64,000 bases of DNA, taken from contig CM043967.1 in the NCBI GenBank assembly GCA_014529385.2, positions 86,975,278 to 87,039,277 of the forward strand, written 5' to 3'. The first letter of the stretch is position 1. Each line of letters opens with the position of its first letter. Shown here one piece after another: positions 43,901 to 55,213 of this stretch. The notes under the pieces are model-generated. The model was not told the DNA's origin, did no database searches, and saw only the letters and a list, made by a program, of their open reading frames with translations. Source of the stretch: Adiantum capillus-veneris. Its lineage: Eukaryota; Streptophyta; Polypodiopsida; Polypodiales; Pteridaceae. Both the position numbers and the translations under genes were made by a program.

Positions 43901-45293
43901 GTTGCAAAATGGGCTTATATAGAAGCATTTTATCTCTCATGGTTGTTATGTATGCATAAATTTTCTATCAAAGAGCATAAATGTGCATAACCAAAGGCAT
44001 TTTTTTCCCTTGGGTTTTTTCCCTTTGGAAAATCTAGGTTCCAAGACCTTAGATTAGGATTCAATAAAAGTTTTGTGCTTATTACTTTCAATAAAGGGTT
44101 TCTTTGCATGCTGTGTTATGCACTAACCTTTAATGCAAGAACCGAGGATTTCAATAAAAATAAAGAAGGACTACAAGGATACCACTTTCCAAGATGATCC
44201 AAATTGGCAAAAGGTGAACTTCTTCCATGCTTTGCAATTGCTCTTTACACATTAATTGCTTGGTTGAGTAAATTTGCTTCAAATTTTGGTTTTGTAACGG
44301 CCAAATTTAAATTATCATTAAAGTTTCAACATTAGGATTTGTCAATATTAATCCGTTAAGAATTTGAGTTTATTTTTGTTAGCATGCGTGTAGGTAATGA
44401 CCTAGCTTAATGTTAGCTCATGTTTTGCTAGTCTAGATATCCTAATGCCTACCTTAAATGTAGCATTCTCACACATCTTGTTCTAGGTTAGATTAAACTT
44501 CCCTATCTCTTAGTCCAAATGCTATACGAACTTATTAAATGGTGGAAGAATGTGCTAACAAAGCAAAAATCAAATGCACAAATTGTAAATGTGTCTAAAA
44601 GGAGTGGCCAAAAATGGCCACCAAGACACTTGGAAAAAAAAAACATGTTGTGATGTGTCTAAATGTGGCCTAGCACCTTATTAGTCTTTGGTAGGTGGGG
44701 GGGACCACCTTGGCATGCGTGGTTGAGGCCCTGAACCGATGCCCTAGATTGATAGGGATTAGCTGTCGCCTTGGTAGGCTAGTAGACTTTTGGAGAAGGT
44801 CTTGTGGATAACAAGGAACTAAAAGTCGTAGCTTGACCTACCATGGGATGGTCGCCTTGTGTTGTGAATTATTTTTTTCAATGATATGCAATTCAATCTT
44901 CCATAAGCTTTCAAAAGAGTGCCTTAATGACATTGTACTAATTGTAAGTAAGTCTAATTATAGCCAGAACATTTCTAGGTGTAGGAAGTTGCATTAAGCA
45001 TAAAACATTTGGGTTTTAGATTAGCATAATTTTGAGTTTTCATTAATCTAGGTTCATAACTTTACTGCTTGTGTTAGTACTCATAAACTTGCAATTTTTG
45101 AAGAGTTAATCTTTACAATAGTCTGAAGGTTTTTTGCTTTATGATACTCTAAACTTGGCCATACATTAAACTCTAATTTTTATGTTGAATCTCCATGACT
45201 CAGCTTATGGTGCTTAATCAAATGCTTTCTTTTTCTGACACGCCTACCTCCAGAACATACGTGACTGCCTTGACGGAACATGAGGATGTGTGC
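40922..45293. other. Interior of element C, non-coding
   Basis: No retroviral motif. There is a GC-richer block with CA microsatellites at 42180-42790, whose frames (for example 42308-42709) are low-complexity and unconvincing. Diverged tandem repeats are at 43510-43880. A G-rich inverted segment is near 44690-44720 (GGTGGGGGGGACCACC). The rest is AT-rich. Confidence 0.75.
43510..43880 (+). repeat. Three diverged tandem repeats of about 125-130 bp in element C
   Basis: Each unit has TTGGCTA..GAGCCA(T/C)T, CATTTCATT, AGCTCATAG(C/A)TTG and GTGAGCTAG blocks. Units begin near 43510, 43638 and 43768, with identity of roughly 65-75 percent by eye. Confidence 0.6.
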
Positions 45294-45312
45294 CAAATTA
45301 GGAAGGGGGGAG
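45294..45312 (+). other. Polypurine tract of element C
   Basis: AATTAGGAAGGGGGGAG immediately before the 3' LTR. Confidence 0.85.
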
Positions 45313-46274
45313 TGTTAGCAGCGGCGGCTAACAGTTGCACCAAGCAGGGGATATGCTATGGATGTACACAATATTTTCTATTCACATTGTATAAGTTCTT
45401 GGGCTCATTTGGGAGTTCCAAAGTTGTATATGCTAGCCAGAAAACTCAACTTAATCCCAAAGTAGGAGGGTTTGTGGTGCATGCCTTTATAAGGAACCCT
45501 TTTATGCAAAGAGGTCATTCTGGAGTGGTCCTTTTGAGAACTCTCTCCCTATAGTAGGTCTTGATGGCCTAGTCTTTGAGCTTAATGCCCATGCTTAGAA
45601 GGCTAATGCTAATCACATGTAATTAGTGTAATCCTCTCTTAATTAATCTAGTTTTCATTATGTTGTCACTCATGTTTCTCTACTTTCCGTCATTGTTTTG
45701 AAGTGTTTATCTTTTCTAATCTAACTCTTACTTATGCTAAGCTACTCTGATTAGCGGAGTCCTTATCTAACTCTCTCGATTAAGTGGAGTGGGTGTACTC
45801 GTGATTGAGGGATTAGAGTTGTCCTATAATGGTGTGCTTGTGTGTGTGTAGGTTTAAGAAGCCTTGAGCTTAATTTGATTATGTGTGACTTGATTTGGAC
45901 ACCATGATTGGCATGGTTGGGGTGGCTAACGTGAATGCGATCTTGTGTGCTTAATCATCAATGCATGTAATTAGAGTTGTGCTTGAGAGACTCCAAGATT
46001 AGTGTGTTTCACTTCGTTGCTTGATGTGTGTAGATGATTGCTTGTATTGATGCTTGATGTGCGATTAGCATTAGTTGATTTGGGATGATTTCTATTTGCA
46101 TTGGAGGATGCACGCTCTTGAATCCTCTCAATCTTTGCATCCGATGACGCTCTCGCACATTCTTTGTGTGATGCCTCCAAGCCCTAGCCGGGTCATGATC
46201 TCTCTCTCTCTCTCTCTCTCTCCGGATTGATAGATTTTGTGGGAGATTGCCTATGCTATGGCGAGACTCCAACA
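45313..46274 (+). mobile_element. 3' LTR of element C
   Basis: 962 bp, TGTTAGCAGCGGCGGCTAAC to GACTCCAACA, followed by AGGAG. Long stretches (for example 45354-45548) are identical to the 5' LTR. Confidence 0.95.
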
Positions 46275-46722
46275 AGGAGGAAGGTGAAGAAGAAGGAAAA
46301 GAGGGTGACCTCTTTCTTGCCCTTTTCTTCCTTGGTTTCCTCTCTTTCCTTTTGGAGTGACAAGGAGAAGGACTATGGGTTAACCGTTTCCTCTTGGGAG
46401 GAGTTGGTGATCGTTTAGTCTGCCTTCTTCATGGAGCCACATCTTTGGAGGAATTTAGGGATTCATTTCTTTCTTGATCTTTGGCTTCCTCCTCTCATAT
46501 GGGAGAGAGTCTTCTTTTGGGGGTCTCATCAAGAAGCCTCCTAAGCTCTTTCTCCTCTTGGAGAGGAAAGGAAATCCCATAAGCACGAAGTTGTTGAGTA
46601 ACTTTGGCTGGCAAAGCGGGGTTGCCCATAGCTTGTTGCAACCTAGTGACAAGATAATTAACAAATATGGGGGCATCATCATTGGCACCTTCATGTGCAA
46701 AATCAAAGTTATCAATTTTCAT
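46275..46722 (-). pseudogene. Element A gag, N-terminal part
   Basis: Minus-strand frame beginning MKIDNFDFAHEG at 46722 with VTRLQQAMG and KVTQQLRAYG. It then becomes Lys/Arg/Glu/Ser-rich and reaches the C insertion at 46275. The start is about 420 bp downstream of the primer site, normal for gag. A stop at about 46495 and a frameshift break it. Confidence 0.65.
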
Positions 46723-47143
46723 TCTACGCTCTTGGTTATTGCTAGGTAAACTTATGTGTTTACTTAGTGCATGCTTTGGGAATTCAAAACCTTAGTTGCT
46801 ACTCCTCTTAGCCTTTGAAAATAGGCACTTAAGTATCTACACCCACGGCTCGAATTGGTTAAGTATAGAGAGTAGTGGAGTGAGTCTAACATAGCAAAGT
46901 TGCCAAGGGATAGCTCCTTTTGGACTTCTTATGGCTCAAAAATGGTAAAGACGTAGACAAGTCTAAAAAGACTCCATTTTTAAGACCAAATCTCCCTGAG
47001 GTATGCACCATATCCCACATAGTGGGGCTCAACAAAACCAAGAAAAGATCCCAATCCCACTTATCCTAATATAATTAACAGAAACAACCATTAATAGGCT
47101 ACTTAAGGACCTCTCTTATTAAGCAAGAAAAGAGAAACCAAAT
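46723..47143 (-). other. Untranslated leader of element A
   Basis: About 420 bp between the primer site and gag on the minus strand; no ORF. Confidence 0.6.
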
Positions 47144-47155
47144 GCTCTGATACCA
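47144..47155 (-). other. Primer-binding site of element A (initiator tRNA-Met type)
   Basis: Minus strand TGGTATCAGAGC, an exact match to the common plant site, one base from the LTR end. Confidence 0.92.
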
Positions 47156-47156
47156 A

Positions 47157-47400
47157 TGTAATGGAAATGGCCTATGAATTTTGAGAGTAGCAGAATTAGG
47201 AAATTAGATGAAGCACTTTTGTGAGGTTACTTTGTGAGCATAGCAACATAAACATGGTACTTATTTAAATTGGCATGAACAATACTTTTGCAAGAGAGAG
47301 AGAGTTTAGAGAACATGACAATAGTTCAGGACCGGATTCATACGGAGCCGGTCCCCCCTCCAATAGGCATTTGTATTATAGTTTCTCCCATCAAGAGAGA
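47157..47400 (-). mobile_element. 5' LTR of element A, 3'-terminal piece
   Basis: Matches 12277-12541 closely, with a 27-nt deletion relative to it. At 47400/47401 the A-LTR sequence stops within TCAAGAGAGAC and D-LTR sequence begins. Confidence 0.9.
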
Positions 47401-47699
47401 CCAAAATAATTATGAAAAATCCTTTTATGTAAGCCCTATATACAATGAAATATTTACACACAAATGGGCCATTATATACTTATATATATATATATATATA
47501 TATATTTATTTATTTATTTTTGGCTCAACTAGCCCAGTGACTAGCTAATTGGGGGTTTTTTAAGAAAATATGAAGAAAGTCCCTAACTCACACACACCTA
47601 TGTACACTGAAATGGTAGGGATAACCAAAATGTTTGAGTGATTTGATAGGGTAAGGTAGCTTACTATGGCAATTAAGGAAAGCCGAAAAAGGGCTATCA
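47401..47699 (-). mobile_element. 3' LTR of element D, truncated
   Basis: Minus strand starts TGATAGCCC next to a polypurine tract. It matches 54035-54320 at about 93 percent by eye, including a TA microsatellite (47478-47506, shorter in the partner). The far end is cut where it meets the A LTR. Confidence 0.85.
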
Positions 47700-47713
47700 T
47701 TAGCCCTCCCCCA
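47700..47713 (-). other. Polypurine tract of element D
   Basis: Minus strand TGGGGGAGGGCTAA adjoining the LTR start TGATAGCCC. Confidence 0.75.
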
Positions 47714-47727
47714 GGATGATGGTATAT

Positions 47728-48395
47728 TCATGTACCATCATAGAGAATCTTTTCCAAAGAGAGTTCTTCAGAGTCCTTGACAAGATCTTCATTGTTTGGC
47801 CCCTCGGCATTTTGGCTCAAGTCACACTCATGCTTCATGTAACAATACTTACATGAGATAGCTGCCCTTTGACAGATCTTTGGTAGATCCTTTGGTAGAA
47901 GGCGACTCAAATAAGGCTTCAAGCGATACCCGTTTACCTTCCAGGAGTGCTCTTTCCCATTGAAGTCCATAAGTTGATAGTAACTTGAATTGAAAGCCTT
48001 CTTAACTATGTATGGCCCCTGCCATCTAGTTTCAAATTTGGCATCAAACGATTGTCGAGTCGATTGTCATACCTTAGCACAAGATCTCCTTCATTGATGC
48101 CTTTGTCCTTTAGTTTCTTGTCAAGCTTCTCCTTCGCCTGCGTAGCTTTCCTCTTGTAGCACTCGTATGCTGCTTCTCTTTTCCACTCAAGATCAGCTAA
48201 GGTAATAAGTCGATCCATCCATGCTTCTTGATCATCTTGTGCTGCTTTGCCATGAAGTCGTATTGTTGGGATGTTGAGCTCAATTGGTTGTAAAGCCTCT
48301 TGACCATAGACTAAGTGAAATAGTGTAAACTCCGTGGCTTCCCTATATGTGGTTCGATACGCCCACAAGGCACCATCCAAGAAGTCATCCCACAA
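47728..48395 (-). pseudogene. Element D integrase C-terminal region
   Basis: Two frames: 48006-48395 (WDDFLDGALWAYRTTYREAT, FHLVYGQEALQPIE, KGINEGDLVLRYDN) and 47728-47970 (KVNGYRLKPYLSRLLPKDL and an acidic tail). A one-base loss near 48040 separates them, and another shift near 48400 separates them from the core. The D2 copy at 59260-59880 has the same parts. Confidence 0.88.
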
Positions 48396-51007
48396 CTTTG
48401 TCTTGTTTTCACCATCTTTCTAATGATGCCTGCAATGACACCATTAGCTTTTTCTACCAAACCATTTGATTGGGGATAGTAGGGTGTACTATGACGATGT
48501 AGAATGTGAAGTTCTTCACAGACTTCTGTGAGCAAGCCCTTTCTAAACCGTGGACCATTATCAGAAACAATCTCCAAAGGTGTGCCAAATCTTCAACAAA
48601 TGTGAGTGTACACATACTTGCTAACTGTCTTCTCATTCACTCTTGCCACACTTTGAGCTTCTACCCACCTAGTCATGTAGTCTATGGCCACCAAGATATA
48701 CAATTTTCCATTTTTAGTCCTGGGAAATGGACCCATAGCATCAATGACCCATTTTTCAAACGGACCATTTGCAAGGACTAGCTGACGTGGACCATGTAAC
48801 AGACGCTTGTTTCCATTAATTTGACAATTGTGGCAGCTTCTACACCAATGTTGAACATGAATGTGCAAGCTTGGCCAAACATATCCGGCAAGAAAAATCT
48901 TTTTTGCAGTGAGTTCCTGTGCAAAATGACCACCATATGCTTCCTCATGCAAACCTTTTAGAATGGCTGGGATTTCCTCAATAGTTGGTACTCTTCTGCA
49001 CACTTGATCCTTCCCTCTTTGATAAAGGGATCCTTCTAGAAAGAGATACACGCTTGCCTTTTTCATGAGTCTGCTCTTCTGAGCCTTCGTGAATTCTTGT
49101 GGAAACTCACCCTCCAAAATGTAGCTAATAATGGGAGTCAATGACTCCAATCCCTGGTATCTCGGTTGCTTGACAGTTGCTGCCACCATGATGACCTGCA
49201 CTTCTTTCTCAACACATGTAACTGCTTGTTGTGCAAGTAAATCGGCATCTCCATTCTGTTTCCTAGGAATATGATATAGTTGCACTTCTTCAAATTGATT
49301 AAACAATCTACGAATGGCATGAACTTTTGTCCTTAGGCTTTCATTCTTGCATGCCCAAATGCCTAAAATTTGCTTCACAATGATAAGTGCATCCCCTTTT
49401 ACCATGAGACGTTGTATACCTTGGCCAATGCATAACTTTAAACCATGAAGTAGTGTGTCGTATTTTGCTTCATTGTTTCTAGTTGAACCTGGTAGATTGA
49501 CCTTCTCTTTCATGACCACCTCTCCACTTGGGTTGAGCAATACTAACCCTCCCCCTGCTTTTCCTGTGACTCGTCGAAAAGCTCCATCAAAGAACAAGGT
49601 AAAAGCATTAGGAATACTTTTAGGTGGTGGAAATGGTAGGGTCTTTACTTCAGGCACCTTAATTTGCTTCTCATGTACCCTATAAGTAAGGATCCCTGCC
49701 AATTGTGCACGCACACTATCTTCTACTTTGAAAGAGTATTGAAACTCTTGCAACTCCATAATCCACTTTGAGATCCTAGTACTAAGATTCATTTGAGATA
49801 ACACCCAAGGGAACAAATTTTCTACAGTGAGAATTACAAAAGGTTTTGGTAGCAGGTAGGATCTAAAATTTCTCACCGCAAACATGAGAGAAAGCATCAT
49901 GAGTTCTGCCTCTGTGTAGTCTCTCTCTAAAGCATTCATGACCCTACTAGCAAAGTAGATGGGTCGCATCCGGGTACTATGGGGATCTTGTTGTAGCAAA
50001 ACTGCTCCAATTGTTTCTTTCCCAAAACTAGAGCTAACAAAGAATGTGTACTCCCAACAAGGAGGAATGAGTGTTGGTAGTTCTGACAGGATGACTTTAA
50101 TGTTACAAAAGTACTCTTCAAGCTCATGAGACCATGCAAATTCTACTTGTTGTGTCAACTTTTGCAAAGGATGAAGCAACTCCGAAGATAAGTGAATATA
50201 GCATGACATATACTTCACCTTTTGAATGAATGAGATGACCTCTTTGAGATTCGTGGGTGATGGGAGCTCAATAAGAGCCTTTGCCTTTGAAAGATCCACC
50301 TCAATGACTTTATAGGAAACCTTGTGACCAAGCAAGATCACTTCATCCTCACCTATGTGACATTTGTTGGGGTTGAGTTGACCTCCCATGTCATAGAGCT
50401 TCTTTAAACCTTCTTCTACCCTTTGTAGATGCAATGATTTTGAGCTATAAATGCAGAAATCATCAATGAACACCCTAATTGACTTTCCAAAGAATGCTTG
50501 AAACACCATGTTCATGAAACGTTGGAATGTTGCAGGAGCATTTGTCAGACCAAATGGCATGACTCTAAAAGCATAACAACCCCAAGGAGTGATGAAGATT
50601 GTTTTTAACTGATCTTCCAATGCGATACCTATTTGAAAGTAACCCGAGTAGCCATCACACACAGTGTACTTCTCATGACCAGCTACCTCATTTAGTATCT
50701 TATCTTGAAATGGGAGGGGAAAGTGATATCTTTTTATTGCCTCATTGAGTGGACGGTAATCCACACACACCCTCCACTTGCCATTTTGCTTAGGAGTGAC
50801 AACAACGGGAGAGACCCACTCTGAATTCTCCACTGGATAAATGAAACCTGCTACTAGAAGCTTTCTTACCTCCTTGAGTAAATCCTGCTCCTTGATGACT
50901 CCTAGCCTTCGTAGCTTTTGAGCCTTAGGTGTGGCCTCTGGCTTCAACTCAATTTTGTGTTGAACAGCATCTACTCCACGCACATCGGTGTAGTCCCTAG
51001 CACACAT
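48311..51007 (-). pseudogene. Element D RT, RNase H, second (archaeal-type) RNase H and integrase
   Basis: 804 open codons, then a TGA at 48593-48595 and the same frame continuing to 48311. RT: CVDYRPLNEAIKRYHFPLPF and active site FIDD at residues 180-183. The first RNase H has lost its catalytic Asp (FFVSSSFGKETIGAVLL at 322-338). The second RNase H keeps D474 (LFFDGAFR), E513 (RNNEAKYD), D539 (VKGDALII) and D587/589 (NGDADLLA). The integrase has an HHCC finger (GGHFAQE, then CHNCQ), VIDAMGPFP, VSDNGPRF and, past the stop, NGLVEKANG with the catalytic Glu kept. A dual RNase H is the mark of the Tat lineage. The frame is nearly intact, so D is younger than B or A by this measure. Confidence 0.95.
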
Positions 51008-51675
51008 TTGAACTCCTCTCTTTTATCCTTTGTAAGTGTTGTAGATAACATACCTTCTAACATTCCTTTATCTTCCACATTTTGGTTCTCTTGAGTACCT
51101 ACCTCTTCCAAACCTGGGCAAGAGGTCTCTTGGTTGTTTGGCTTAAACCTTACCCCCATGACTTCGATGGAAGACTCCTCTTCAGTAATGCTGCCGCTAC
51201 TTCCTCCTTCTGAAGTGCTATCGGTCCAGCCTTCCTCTGTCTCACTTTGAGATGATTCTTCATGGAGATCCTCTTGGCGTTGCTCCTTCATGTCAAAGAA
51301 AACCTTCTTATGATTGTCATTCCTGCAAATTAGCTTTCCACTCTCCCAATCCTGCAAAGCTCGCATTTTCATTAGCCATGGTCTCCCTAGGATAAATGGG
51401 TAACCATTTCCTTTGGTAGACATAACATAAAAATCCACCGCCTTCTTAATGCCAAAGGCCTCCACAAAGACATTTTTACAAATGCCTACACACCTAGCCT
51501 TGCTATTGTTTGCCATCTTGACTTTAATTTCAGGTGTCTCATGGATGTGCATGCCTAGTTTTTGCATGAGTCCCTCTATCATGATGCAAATTTGTGCACC
51601 CCCATCCACTAGACCTTTCCTAATAAATCTTCCTTTGATGTAACAATCTAACACAGGTGTAATATCCTCATTCAT
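50971..51675 (-). pseudogene. Element D protease
   Basis: 235 codons. The retropepsin block is GLVDGGAQICIMIEGLM (DGG in place of DSG/DTG), then VKMANNSKARCVGIC and PFILGRPWLMKM. A Glu/Ser-rich acidic linker follows and overlaps the RT frame by a shift near 51000. No gag is found upstream: only about 350 bp separate it from the probable LTR. Confidence 0.88.
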
Positions 51676-51888
51676 TTCAGCATGTGCACTCTCTTTTCAG
51701 CAAATTACTGTCAAACAAATTACTGAGGCGGTCCGAGGCGGGCAACAAGAAGAGTGGCCTCTAAGCACCCTTCTAGGCTCCCCTGCTGCTCAATTGGGTT
51801 GGGGTTGGAAAAAACAACAAACACAACCCGCAACCTAACCCTACACAAATTTGGGACACCACCTAGTTTTGGATGCAAACTAGGACAC

Positions 51889-51926
<38 letters not shown>

Positions 51927-52039
51927 TGTTCGGGCTGCTTTGAATTTTTTAACAGTGATCAAGCAAACACAATTATATATGTAAGAAAAAGAGGGAAGGG
52001 GGAGGGGGTGATTGTTGCACTAATACCTTCTTACAAATC
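51676..52039. other. Short leader of element D without gag
   Basis: Contains an AG microsatellite at 51892-51921 and no gag motif, so gag appears deleted. On the minus strand AGGTATTAGTGCA (complement of about 52019-52031) is a weak match to the tRNA-Met primer site. Confidence 0.4.
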
Positions 52040-54320
52040 TGTCATGACCAATGAAAGTGAGATTAGTATTTTTTCAACATAGCTTGAGTAAATTAAACCA
52101 CCACAACACATCATAAGAAAAGCCACCCCAATCACTGTCTTAAGGCCAGGGGAGTCCTCTCCACCCTGTCGACCTCTTACAGTATGTGGGATTTATGGCT
52201 AAATTGATGACAACACCCAGAGACAAGCTATCAAAAACTTAAAAAAAACACCAAGACACTAACACATCATTGGTGTCCATTACTTCACGTTGGAAGAGAG
52301 ACAAAGTATCCAAGCTTACTCCAAATTCACCCTCAATGATTCAGCAAATGTTGGGCTTACACTAGTAGGAGAAATGATAGATTTCCTACTCTCAATTGAA
52401 TGATCACTCTCTCTTACAATGGCATGGAGTTTCCTTGCTAATCACCCTAATACAACACATGCACATATATAAGACAATGAGCCTCCACTCAAGAGCTGCT
52501 TCTAGAGAGGTTGAGCTTGGCTTCTCAAGCTATAGCATAGTGCTCTTGCTTATGGCTCCCCCTTTTTTGTGCTAGCTACACCCTCCTTTTATAGAAATTT
52601 TGAGGGCTAGGGTTACTCCTCTAACCATGGTTGGGTTAGATTTTCAGCACTTATCTATTTTTTTTTGCTTGGAATTATCAAGAAGTTGGTTGGGATAGAT
52701 GAAGAAGAGAGAGAGGAGAGAAGTGGAGGTGATAGGACTTTTCATACTAGGTTAGTGTTAGTAAATTAGTAGAGTTAGTATTTTTATTGATTTACAAATG
52801 GAATTGGATATTTACAATGGGAGTATCCATGTAGGATACAAATAAGGAAGAAAAAACTCTTAATAGGTAAGAAAACATGGATTTCTTACAATGTCGATGC
52901 TCCAAGTGTCTTGAGTAGGGTCAATTTTGACGCTTGTTGACGGTCCACTAGCTTTGACGGTACGTTTTTTCTCCACTCTTGACCTTCCTTGGGAGCCAAG
53001 GTAAGTGAACATGAGTAATCAATCACCATGATGCTGTCTTTCAAGAGAAGAGGCTGAATTTTGTGGTTTTTTTGATAAATATGGGTAATATGGAAGAGAA
53101 AAAATGAGACTAGGTGGTCAATTTTGGAATGGAAGTGTGTGTAGGAGACATGAGTTCACCATGGTTTCTCTTATTCTTCAAGGTTGAGAAGAAGGTGAGT
53201 AGGGTGCAGAGAGGAGTGGTGAGAGAGGTGAGGATGATGAGTGGAGAGGTGTGTGTGAAAGAGGAAAATGGTAAAGTGGAAGAGGGATTGTGGCTGCATA
53301 GCATGGGCAAACTAGGGTCCACCAATAAAAACATAGCTCACAGCTCGTAGCTCAAAAAAATATGAAAAAATTTGAGGTGAAAGTTCAACTCATGATCTAC
53401 AACGTTTGTTTGTATCACCTTTTCAAATTGGGGGAGCATGTGATCTTTAAAAATTCAGCAAAACCGACTGTTGTTTTCATTGCACAAGGTCCTTGTGAGG
53501 TCCTTCTTTGGATGATTCTTTTGAATACCTCCAAGAGTGAGCCCCATGGTGCATGCATGCATTCCACATACCCTTGAGTTTACTTGGTAGGTCTATAATT
53601 GAAGATATTGTTGAGATCATGATATAAGTGAATAGTACAACTAAGAAAATCAAATATTGAGGGGTCTAAAAAAATATGTACTTGTCAAATATAAATAATA
53701 TAGGTGGAAAAAATATAAATGGGTCAAAATAAATCTCTCTCATTATAAGTCTACCATAAAAAGATGAATATTTTTGGTGGTCTAATTTATGAGAGTAATA
53801 GAGAATAGATGTAGGAAAGAAAAAATCACAATAGTGAAAAAATATACACATAAATAGAACTATTTTTTTGGGATTTTTGTTGGGATGGAGTTACACAAAA
53901 AATAAGAGAAGCTTGCATGAAATTATTTTTATATGAAATAAAGAGTATGCAAAATGATTAAAAAAAATATGGTAATGGTGAGTCAATGTACATAGCATAA
54001 ATAACACACCATAGGTAGAAATATTTAAATAAATACCAAAATAATTATGAAAAATCCTTTTATTTAGGCCCTATATACAATGAAATATTTACACACAAAT
54101 GGGTCATAATATACTTATATATATATTTATTTATTTATTTTTGGCTCAACTAGCCCAGTGACTAGCTAATTGAGGGTTTTTTAAGAAAATATGGAGAAAG
54201 TCCCTAACTCACACACACCTATGTACAGTGAAATGGTAGAGATAACCAAAATGTTTGAGTGATTTGATAGGGTGAGGTAGCTTACTATGGCAATTATGGA
54301 AAGCCCAAAAACGGCTATCA
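52040..54320 (-). mobile_element. 5' LTR of element D (inner border approximate)
   Basis: The outer end is firm: 54035-54320 repeats the 3' LTR and ends at GGCTATCA, abutting integrase sequence of element E. The inner end is inferred from the TATA box at 52586-52593 and a weak primer-site match near 52025. An LTR of about 2.3 kb would be long but within range. The frames inside (for example 53110-53350) look non-coding. Confidence 0.55.
52586..52593 (-). promoter_or_regulatory. TATA box of the D LTR
   Basis: Minus strand CTATAAAAGGAGGGTG, a strong plant-type TATA, directing transcription toward the D genes. Confidence 0.55.
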
Positions 54321-54321
54321 T

Positions 54322-55053
54322 TACCAGCAAGGAGATGGGAAAGTTTGTGTACGAGCACATATGCTGCAAGTTCGGGGTGCCATTGGAGTTATAGTCTGAC
54401 AGAGGGCCAGGGTTTAGAGGTGAAATGTTTGATTTCTTATGCAAAAATCTTGGCATAGAGCATAAATACAACACTCCTTATTATCCGCAGTGCAATGGAC
54501 ATAATGAAAGGTTAATGGGGAATTGGTAAAGATTCTGACAAAAATGACTTTAATACATGCCAAAACTTGGAACTCACAGTTGCCTTGTGCGTTATGGGCA
54601 TATAGAACGGCAATCAAAACTAGCACGGGATTGTCACCATATCACTTGGTTTATGGCAAAGAAGCTTTGATGCCTATTGAGGTGGAAATCCCTGCACTCA
54701 AGTTTTTGTCATTGCAAGATGAAGAGCAACAAGATGCTTGGCAACAAAGGTTATTGGATTTACAATGTCTACAGCTAGACAGGCTTTTGGCCTTGGATTA
54801 CTATCAAGAAGTATGTAGAAAGGCCCAGAAAAGAGCTAATGAATGCATGAAAGATAAGGGAATTGAGAAAAGAGATCTTGTTTTTCGATACAATAGTAAA
54901 TTGGACCACACTTTCCAAAAGAAGTTTCAGATCAAATGGGAGGGTCCTTTTACTGTTGTAAACAAGTTTGATAATGGGACATACCAGCTGGCTGATTTAG
55001 ATGGTACACTACATAGCTACCGTGTTAATGGTTATAGACTAAGAAGTATTTAG
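54322..55053 (+). pseudogene. Element E integrase, C-terminal part
   Basis: Plus-strand Ty3/gypsy integrase cut at its 5' side by D. KFVYEHICCKFGVPLEL, a stop, SDRGPGFRG, then NGHNERLMG (catalytic Glu kept), a one-base loss near 54519, then an open frame 54523-55053 (ALWAYRTAIKTSTGLSP, YHLVYGKEALMPIEVEIP, WEGPFTVVNKFDNGTYQL, VNGYRLRSI). No chromodomain, which fits the Athila/Tat side. Confidence 0.92.
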
Positions 55054-55200
55054 CATGGTTGATGACTATTGTGACAGATGAGATGCTATCAATGGAAACA
55101 AAGAGTGTGAATGCGTCACAAAAGATGGATGAAGTTTCTCGAGATGAGCTGCATCAATTGTTCGCCCTAGTAACCTCTGCTTGTCATGAATGATCAAGCA

Positions 55201-55213
55201 GGCTAGGGGGGGT
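55201..55213 (+). other. Polypurine tract of element E
   Basis: GGCTAGGGGGGGT just before TGACAAGTT, 147 bp after the integrase stop. Confidence 0.7.

Larger units (their letters stand above)
39873..46274 (+). mobile_element. Element C: non-autonomous LTR retrotransposon (LARD-like)
   Basis: 6,402 bp with LTRs of 1,030 and 962 bp, a tRNA-Asp-type primer site, a polypurine tract and a perfect 5-bp target duplication AGGAG (39868-39872 and 46275-46279). The 4.4 kb interior has no gag, protease, RT or integrase motif in any frame, so it must have been moved by enzymes of another element. It is inserted in the gag of element A. Confidence 0.95.

Noticed and set aside
44690-44870. G-rich partly self-complementary stretch considered as a structural RNA gene
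   Set aside because: No tRNA cloverleaf, no box motifs and no known family signature; inside non-autonomous element C.
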